Shown piece by piece: positions 52,301 to 61,300 of a stretch of DNA of 63,132 bases. The stretch spans positions 1 through 63,132 of the forward strand of contig JAQVCV010000017.1 in NCBI GenBank assembly GCA_028689615.1, given 5' to 3'. Every line of letters begins with the position of its first letter. Positions within the stretch are counted from its first letter, which is position 1. The position numbers were made by a program, and so were the translations under genes. The notes under the pieces are model-generated. The model had not been told where the DNA came from. It made no database searches and saw nothing but the letters and a program-made list of their open reading frames with translations. The DNA comes from Bacteroidales bacterium. Its GTDB lineage: Bacteria > Bacteroidota > Bacteroidia > Bacteroidales > TTA-H9.

Positions 52301-55300
52301 CGTTGCCTGATTGTCAGTGGTTTAAAAATGGAGTGCTTTTGCCGGGCGAAACCAATGATACACTGACCATCTTCCCCGTGACCCTCGCCGACGTGGCCTC
52401 CTACAGTTGCCAGCTCAGCAACAACTGCGACGTGGTGATGACTTCAGCTGCCGACCTCACCGTGAACCTCGTTCCTGTTATGGTTACCCAGCCCAACGAC
52501 ATCAGCACCTGCCCGGGCGACATCGAAGAGATGAAGGTTGTGCTTACCGGCGATTCGCTGAATTACCAATGGTACAAGAACGGTAACCCCATTGCCAATT
52601 CCAACTCACCGTTCCTCCCCTTCAACCCGGTTGTTCCCGGAGATATTGGCAACTACTACGTACACATCTGGAACACCTGCAACGTGGCCGGATTTAATTC
52701 CAACGTGGCAGAGGTTACCATGAACATCCCTCCCACAATTGTATCGGATCAGGTGACCAGCGGGAACTTCTGCGAGAATCAAATTCAGAACAAGGTGTTG
52801 AGTGTGATTGCCACCGGCGACTCCATCAAGTACGAATGGAGGAAAAACGGTGCCCTGATTGCCGATTCTACCAACCCTTACCTCCGTTTCACCCCCATCA
52901 CGGTTGCCGACAACGGCAGCTACTTCGTGCGGGCTTACAACAATTGCGGGGAGGATTTCAGTCAGACTGCCAACCTCTACGTCAATACCATAGTTTACAA
53001 CGATATTACACCCAACGCTGTTTCCACTTGTGATGGTGCCAACGTGATGCTGATGGTTTCGGCCTCCGGCGACAACATTGCCTATCAGTGGAAACTGGAA
53101 GGGATCGACATTCCCGGAGCTAACAACAACACTCTGGTGTTGAACAACCTTCAATACAGCCAAACGGGGAACTACTCCTGCGTGATGAGCAATTCTTGCG
53201 GCAACAATGTGTTTTCAGGTCAGGTTCCGGTTACCATCAACCGCGATCCTCAGATCGTGACGCAGTCGCAGAGCCAGATCAGGTGCGAAACCGAACTGAT
53301 CACCCTGGAGGTGGTAGCTACCGGCGATTCGCTCAACTACCAATGGTACAAGAACGGCGTTGCCATAACAGGAGCCAACAATTCGGTGTATGAGATCACC
53401 AGCGCTCTGGCTGCCGATGGCGGAACTTACGAGTGCTTCGTGTCGAACACATGCGACAACGACATGAGCGATCCCATCGTCCTCACAGTCTATCGTCTGC
53501 CCGAAGTGGTTGTGCAGCCGGTGAGCAAGACCCGTTGCGAAGAGGATACCGTTTCGTTCAGCATCACCCCCGACGGCGACCAACTGTCGTTCCAGTGGTA
53601 CCACAACAACGTGCTGATACCCGGAGCCACAGCCACCACCTATTCCATTGCCCGCATCTCGATGAGCGATGCCGGACAGTATTATTGCGTGGTAAGCAGC
53701 GCGAATTGCGGTGCCGTGAATTCCGATGTGGTCAACCTGAATGTGATCCAGAACATTGCCGTGAACGCGCTCACCACCAACATCAGTTGTGCCGGTTCGC
53801 TCGATGGCGCTATCGACATCACGGTGCTCAACGGTCAGGCCCCGTTCACCTTCCTGTGGTCAACCGGATCCACCTCCGAAGACATTACCGGGCTTGATGA
53901 AGGACTATACTCCGTTTACATCACCGACCAGAACAACTGCCGTGCCCGCGCTACTATTGGCATCGGGCAGCCCTACGAGTTTGGCTTCTATCACGACACC
54001 ACTTTCTGGGCCTCGGCAGTACGCCACGGCGGCCTCGGGATGGACAGGGTTCGTGCCGTGACCACCGACCAGCAAGGCAACACCTACGTGACCGGCAGCT
54101 TCAGCAGCAACGCCACCTTTGGGTTTGCAACACTGGTAAGCTACGGCGACGAAGATGTGTTCGTGGCCCGTTACAACCCTGCCGGAACCCTGTTGTGGGT
54201 TCGTCAGGCCGGAGGTACCCTCAACGACTACGGAACCGGCATCTCGGTTGACAGTTCAGGATATATTTACGTGTCGGGTTCGTTTGAAGAGATGGCCTTC
54301 TTTGGCACCACCCAGGTGAATTCCAACGGAAACCACGACGCCTTCTTAGCCAAATACGACCCGACCGGTACTTTGGTGTGGGTTCGTAACTCGGGAGGTT
54401 TCTTCGACGATAAAGCTTCGGCGGTTCAGGCCGACGAAAGAGGCTATACCTACGTGACCGGTTCGTATCAGGGAATTGGAACCTTTGGAAGCCAGACGCT
54501 GGTTAGTGCCGGTGGCGACGACATCTTCACCGCCAAATACAACCCTGATGGCGATATGCAATGGGTGAAAAGCGCAGGAGGTACTTCCGAAGACTTTGGT
54601 CAGGCAGTTACTCTCGATGTGGCCCGCAACGTGATAGTGGCCGGAAAATTCCAGAACACTGCCAATTTTGGAACTGCAAGCCTCACCTCAGCCGGTTCAA
54701 CCGACATCTTCATGGTGAAATACAACACCCTGGGTGTACAACAGTGGGTGAAACGTGCCGGCGGCAACCAGACCGACAACGCCACCGGCGTGAAAACCGA
54801 TTACAACTCCAACGTGTATGTGACCGGCTCTGTTGAAGGCACAGCCACTTTCGGATCGCTCAACCTTACAGGGAATGGTGGCCGCGATATAGCTGTGGCT
54901 AAATACTCCCCGGCAGGTAACCCCTTGTGGGCACGTAATGCCGGAGGCACGCAGCACGATGTTGCCAAAGCTTTGGCCGTGGATGCCCAGGGCAATTCCT
55001 ACGTAGCCGGATTGTTCAGAAACGAAATGACCCTAAACGGCAAAACCATGCAGAGCGCCGGCGAAAGCGACGTAGCTGTGTTGAAATACAGCACCACCGG
55101 CGAGTTGGTGTGGTCGCAGCAGGCTGGCGGTCCGGGTGCCGATTCGGCTCTGGCTGTTGCTCTGCTCCCTGGCAACGACTTGCGTGTGGGTGGTTCGTTT
55201 ACCCAAACAGCCGTTTTTGGTGCCAACTCCATCGTCAGTCCCGGTCAGGATGAGGCCTTCCTGGCTCTGCTTACCCAGGAAGAGGTTTACACAGCTCCCG

Positions 55301-58300
55301 TGGTAACCGACGTGAGTTGTTTCGACGGCAACGACGGCTCCATCAACATTACACCGGGTGGCGGAACCCTCCCCTTTGTTTTTGACTGGTCGAATGGTGC
55401 TACCACCGAAGATGTTACCAACATCGAAGCGGGCACCTACTGGCTTACCATGACCGATGCCAAGGGTTGCACCAAAGACACCATGCTCACCGTAACCTTC
55501 CTGTTTGCTCCTCCAATAGCTCCCCTGTCGGCCAATGCCAACATGGACTATATCTGCACCGATGAGACCCGCAACCTGGTACTCACTGCTGTGGGTGGTT
55601 ACGGCGATACTCTGGTGTGGTTCAGTGGCTCGTGCAACGGAACCCGCGTTGGAGTAGAAAACAACCTCAGTCTGCCAGCACCAACGGTCACCACCACTTA
55701 TTATGCTTATTGGAAAAATGCCTGTGGAGAATCGAGTTGCGCTGAGGTGACCGTGAACGTAGTTCCCGATCCTGTGAAGCCCGTTTCGGTTACGGCATCG
55801 CCTGCTGTTGCCTGCGAAGATGGAGGGTTGCTTACCCTTATTGCCTCGGGTGGCTCCGGCGAGGTGTTGAAATGGTACACCGGTGGATGTGGCGTTACAG
55901 AGATTGGAACCGGCGACACCCTCACCGACAGGCCCATCCCGGCTGTTGATACCTGGTATTACGCCCGTTGGGAGTCGCGATGCGGCAGTTCGGACTGCGA
56001 TTCGGTACAGGTGATCGTTCATCCGAAACCCCAGCCTCCCACTGAGATACAAGCTTCGGTTACCAGCCCGATTTGTGCCGGCACAGGTGGTTCCATCACC
56101 TTTACTGCCATTGGTGGTTCGGGTGACGAGATCAAATGGACCAAAGGCAGCTGCTCCGATCCCGTGGTAGCTTCCGGACCTAACCTTACCACCTTCATTG
56201 ATAATGCTCCCATAGTCACCACTACCTACAATGCCTATTGGACTAACAGTTGCGGTGACTCCCCCTGTGCTTCGATTACCATTGAGGTGATTGGAACCCC
56301 GCCGGGTCCCACCGGCATCACAGCCAGCACCAACAATTTCTGCGCGAATACTGTTGAAACCCTCGTGCTTACAGCCAATGGCGGCGGTGCCGATGGAGCT
56401 GTGCTCCACTGGTACACCGGTTCCTGCGGCGGAATGTCGGGCATCCCTGTAGGAACCGGCAATCCGCTCACGCTCACAGGTAGCGATGTTCCTGATGCCA
56501 CCACCGTGTTCTACGCCCGCTACGAGCATGCTTGCGGCAACAGCCCGTGTGCCCCGTTGCAGATCAACGTGTTTGATGTTCCCGTGGTGTTTATCCAGAA
56601 CCTGAACAACGCTTATTGCGTCGAAGAGGCCGCTGTTCCCATTTCGGGCAGTGTTGCTGGTCAGGGCAGCTTCAGTTGTCCCACTCCGGGAGCTATCGTG
56701 AACCTGGGTGGTGGACAGGCCTTCTTTGTGCCAAATGCTGCCGGGGTTGGAGTGCATCAGGTAACCTACTCCTACATCGCATCGGGCAACTGTCTGGCTG
56801 ATTCTACTTATGAGGTCACGGTGAATGAAGGGGCGTTCGTCAACATCCTCAACATTCAGGATGAGTATTGCCTCAACGATGGCGTGATAACCTTCCAGGG
56901 TACCGAACCCTCCGGATTTTTTGATGAATTTACAGGACTTGACGACATAGGCGGCGGTTTTGCTACCTTCGATCCGGCATTAGCCGGCGTGGGAAGCCAC
57001 ACCATTGCTTACCATTACCTGAACCCCAACGGCTGTTGGAGCGATACCTTACGCACAGTATTTGTTAATAACATCCCCACGGTTTACTTCTCAGGTTTGG
57101 AATCCCAGTATTGTGAAGACGAGAATGCGGTAACCCTTTACGGTAACCCATCAGATGGCGATTTCACCGGTCCGGTGACCCCCATCGGCTTTGGTCGCGC
57201 CACGTTCGATCCGGGTTCCGTTCCTGTGGGTATCCCTCAGAATATTACTTACACCTGGACCAATCCCACCACAGGTTGTTCCAATTCGCAAACCCAGACC
57301 GTTACGGTGAATGCTCTGCCGGTGGTAACATTCAGTGGTCTCGATCCTGAATACTGCGTCAACGGGGTTGAAGATACCCTGATTGGCAGCATGTCACCTC
57401 TCGGACAGTTTTTCGGTCCGGGTATCGAGCCTGTCAACAACAACGGGGTAGCCTATTTCCGTCCGTGGTTGGCACCGGGTGGCCCGCACACCATCACCTA
57501 CACCTATGAAGATGCCAACGGATGCGTGGGCACGGCTACAGGCACCACCGTGGTTTACACAGTTCAGCCCGTGTATTTCACTGGTCTGAATCCTCAATAC
57601 TGTCATGCCGAGGGCGAGATTGCCAACCTGATCGGGTCGAAGCGGCCTTTTGGTGATTTCACTATTGATCCTGTGCCGGCTGATCCTAATGCTTTTACTA
57701 CTCCGAATAACGGCACCGCCACTTTCGATGCCTTCCTGGCAGACCCCGGAACCTACAACATCACCTATACTTATCTCGATTTGCACGGTTGCGAAGTCTC
57801 TGATACAAGAACCGTGACGGTGAATCCTCTCCCCGAGGTGGCCATCACGAACCTCGATACCACTTATTGCATCAATGCCAGTTTCACCATTATTGAAGGG
57901 AACCACCAGCCCGACGGTTCGTTTACTTACAACGGACCCACAGGCGGTTTGGTTGACTTGCACAATGGTAAGGCGAAATTTATCCCATCGGTTGCCGGAC
58001 TGGGTGTGTTCAACATAACCTACAGCTACCGTGATCCTAACACCACCTGCCTGAACGATACCACTATGCAGACCGAGGTGGTTCCCAAGCCCGCCCTCCT
58101 GATCAACAACCTGGCTAATGCCTATTGCCAGTCAGATCTTCCCGATACCATCACCGGAAGTCATTTCCCGCTTGGTGTATTCAGCGGTCCTGCCGGGGTG
58201 ATCGAAGACCTGGGTATTGGCAAAGCCATTATCTACCCGGGAGCAGCCACCAGTTTGGGTGTGCCGTTCATGGTTCACTACACGCTCAACGAGCCAGGCC

Positions 58301-61300
58301 TCTGCTACAACGACACCGCTTACGAGGTGGTAATTCACCCCACTCCGGATGTAAGTTTCGGAACGCTGCTGCCAGAGTATTGCGAGAATAGCCTTGATGA
58401 AATACTTCTTGGCAATCATATGGGCTATGGAACCTTCTCGGGTCCCGATCCCGGATTGCTCGATTCAGGTCTGGGTTATGCTACCTGGAGTCCTTCTGCT
58501 GCAGGCCCTGGCGGACCTTATGCCATCAAATACGTGTATATGGATCCCAACACGGGGTGTTCAGACTCTATGACCCTCACCACCATGGTGAACCCGTTGC
58601 CAACCAAGCCCACGAGCTTGTCGGTTGACCACAACGACTACTGTTTGAATTCTGTCAACGCGCTTACCTTCACCGGTACAGGCGGCTCGGGTACCGATCT
58701 GAAATGGTACCGTGGAGCCTGTGGCACCAACCCCGTGGGCATAGGCACACAGATTTATGTACCTGCCCCTAACGACACCACCTGGTATTATGCCCGTTGG
58801 GAGAACGAGTGTGGCGAATCGGAATGCGACTCCATACGCATCAACGTGCTGTTCCAGCCTGTGGCTCCCCTCCAGCTGGCTGTTGACCAGAACGATTTCT
58901 GCGCCGGCACCGTTGCCGACATCAACCTGAGTGCCGAAGGAGGCCATGGTGCTGATCTCAAATGGTACACCGGCACTTGTGGCGGAGTCTATCTGGGAAC
59001 AGGTAATCCGTTCCCGACCCCGGCACCCACGGTCACCACAACCTATTTCGCAAAATGGACCAACATCTGCGGTGAGTCGTCATGCAAGAGCATCGTGGTA
59101 AACGTGTTGCCGCAGCCCGTGATTGCCGATTCTGTTTCGGTGAACCACAACAACTTCTGCTCTGGTTCGCAATCGTCCATCATCCTCCATTACCATGGCG
59201 GATCGGGCGGATCGGGCGGCATCTTTGAATGGTTCCGCGGTGTATGCAGCGATACCCTGATTGGCACCGGACAGAATCTTGAAGTGATTGCACCCACCAC
59301 TACCACCTCCTATTTTGGACGTTGGCGCAACTCGTGCGACAGTACAGCCTGCCAGCAGGTCACTGTAACGGTATGGCCTTTGCCCGTGGCTCCCGACAGC
59401 GTGAGCACCACAGAAAACGAATACTGTGCCGGTAGCGTTTCAACCCTCACCCTCACGGCTCACGGAGGTTCGGGCGACGACGTGGTGTGGTACGAAGGCG
59501 ATTGCGGAGCAGGTACCCCAGTTAGTACCGGACCTTCGCTGCTGATTAATGCCCCGCTGGTTACCACCAAATACTACGCCCGCTGGGAGAGCAATTGCGG
59601 CGCCTCGGCCTGTGCCATGAAACAGATTACCGTGTATCCGCAACCCGTGCCTATTGATAGCCTTACCGTTGATACCAACAACTTCTGCCGGTCATACAAC
59701 GGCATCATCATTCTCAATGCTTTTGGTGGAGCAGGCGATACCCTCAACTGGTATCAGGATGCCTGCGGAACATCCATCCTCGGCACCGGAAGCGAGTTGC
59801 GCGTACAGGCTCCCGACACCAACACCTGGTTCTTTGCCAAGTGGGTGAGCGAATGTGGCGTAACCGAGTGCGACTCGATAGAGGTGAAAGTGAACATCCC
59901 GCTACCGGTTGACACTGTGTTTGCCGACAAGCCCGTGGTTTGCTTCAACGACGCCGGTTTCGTGAAACTCACAGCCCAGGGAGGCCGTGGCGATGTGCTC
60001 AACTGGTACGAAGGCACCTGCGGAGGAACTCCCATAGGCTCCGGCTACACCCTCAACGTGCTGTCGCCCGAAGTAACCACCACCTACATTGCCCGTTGGG
60101 AAAACAGTTGCGAAACCACCGAGTGCGATTCGGTGACCGTGACCGTGATTCCCCAGGCTGTGGCTTCCACGATGGTTACTGCTGATACCAACAACTTCTG
60201 CCAGGGTGCCGTAACAACCGTGACCCTCACGGCCATCGGAGGCTATGGCGATACCATCAGCGGACAAGGAGAAACCCTCCGCTGGTTCTTCGCCAACTGC
60301 GAAGGGATTGAAGCCGGAACTGGCAACCCGCTCGTGATTCCTGCACCGTTGTTCAACACCAGCTACTTCGTGCGCTGGGAGAACTCGTGCAGCGCGTCGG
60401 AGTGTGCCAGCGTCGAGATCGTGGTGAACAACCCCGAACCGGTGGTGCTTGTTGAGGTTGATACCAACGACTTCTGTCCCGGTGCCGTTACCGACATCAC
60501 CCTGTTTGCCCACGGCGGACATGGCGACCAACTGAAATGGTTTACCCGCGACAACGGAACCTATACCAATATTGGCACAGGCTACCCGCTCAACATCTTC
60601 GCCCCCGATACCACCACCTGGTATTACGTGCGGTGGGAGAACATCTGCGGTGCATCGGACTACGACTCCATCAGGGTGAACGTGAACCTCCCCGTGGTAC
60701 CGCCGGTGCTCACTGTTGATACCAACAACTTCTGCTCCGATTACGGATTCCAGATTGCTCTTGGCGGTCTGGGAGGAAACGGCGATACCCTGCGCTGGTT
60801 CGAGGGATCGTGCAACGGCCCCGAACTGGGGACAGGCAACCCGTTGTGGATTGATCACCCGGTGGTGACCACCACCTACTTCGCCCGCTATGAAAACGAG
60901 TGCGGCGTGACCGGGTGCAACTCCATCGTGGTAACCGTGGTGCCTCATCCCGAGTTGTTTGCCGGAGCGGTAGATTCGGTTTGCGAAAAAGCCGACTACC
61001 CGGTAGTGAACGCCACCGCATCCAACTACACTTCGGTGCTGTGGACTACCGACGGAACCGGAACCTTTGATGATCCCACCCTCTTGAACCCTGTTTACCA
61101 GCAAGGCCCTGAAGACGTGGTGGTGCGCGATACCGTGAACCTGATTATGACCGTTATGGGCAACTCCCCCTGTGGAGCCTACACCGATACCTTGATGCTC
61201 ATCATCAACCCGCTGCCTGTTATCAGTGTGAACGACACCAACCCGTTCATCTGCCGCGATTCGCTGTTCACCTTCGTGGCCGATGGTGCCTTCACCTACC

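Noticed and set aside
55033-56757. 574-codon open frame antisense to the giant adhesin gene
   Set aside because: Codon bias of the GC-rich repeats keeps the opposite strand open; no domain, no promoter, and the sense frame is unmistakable.
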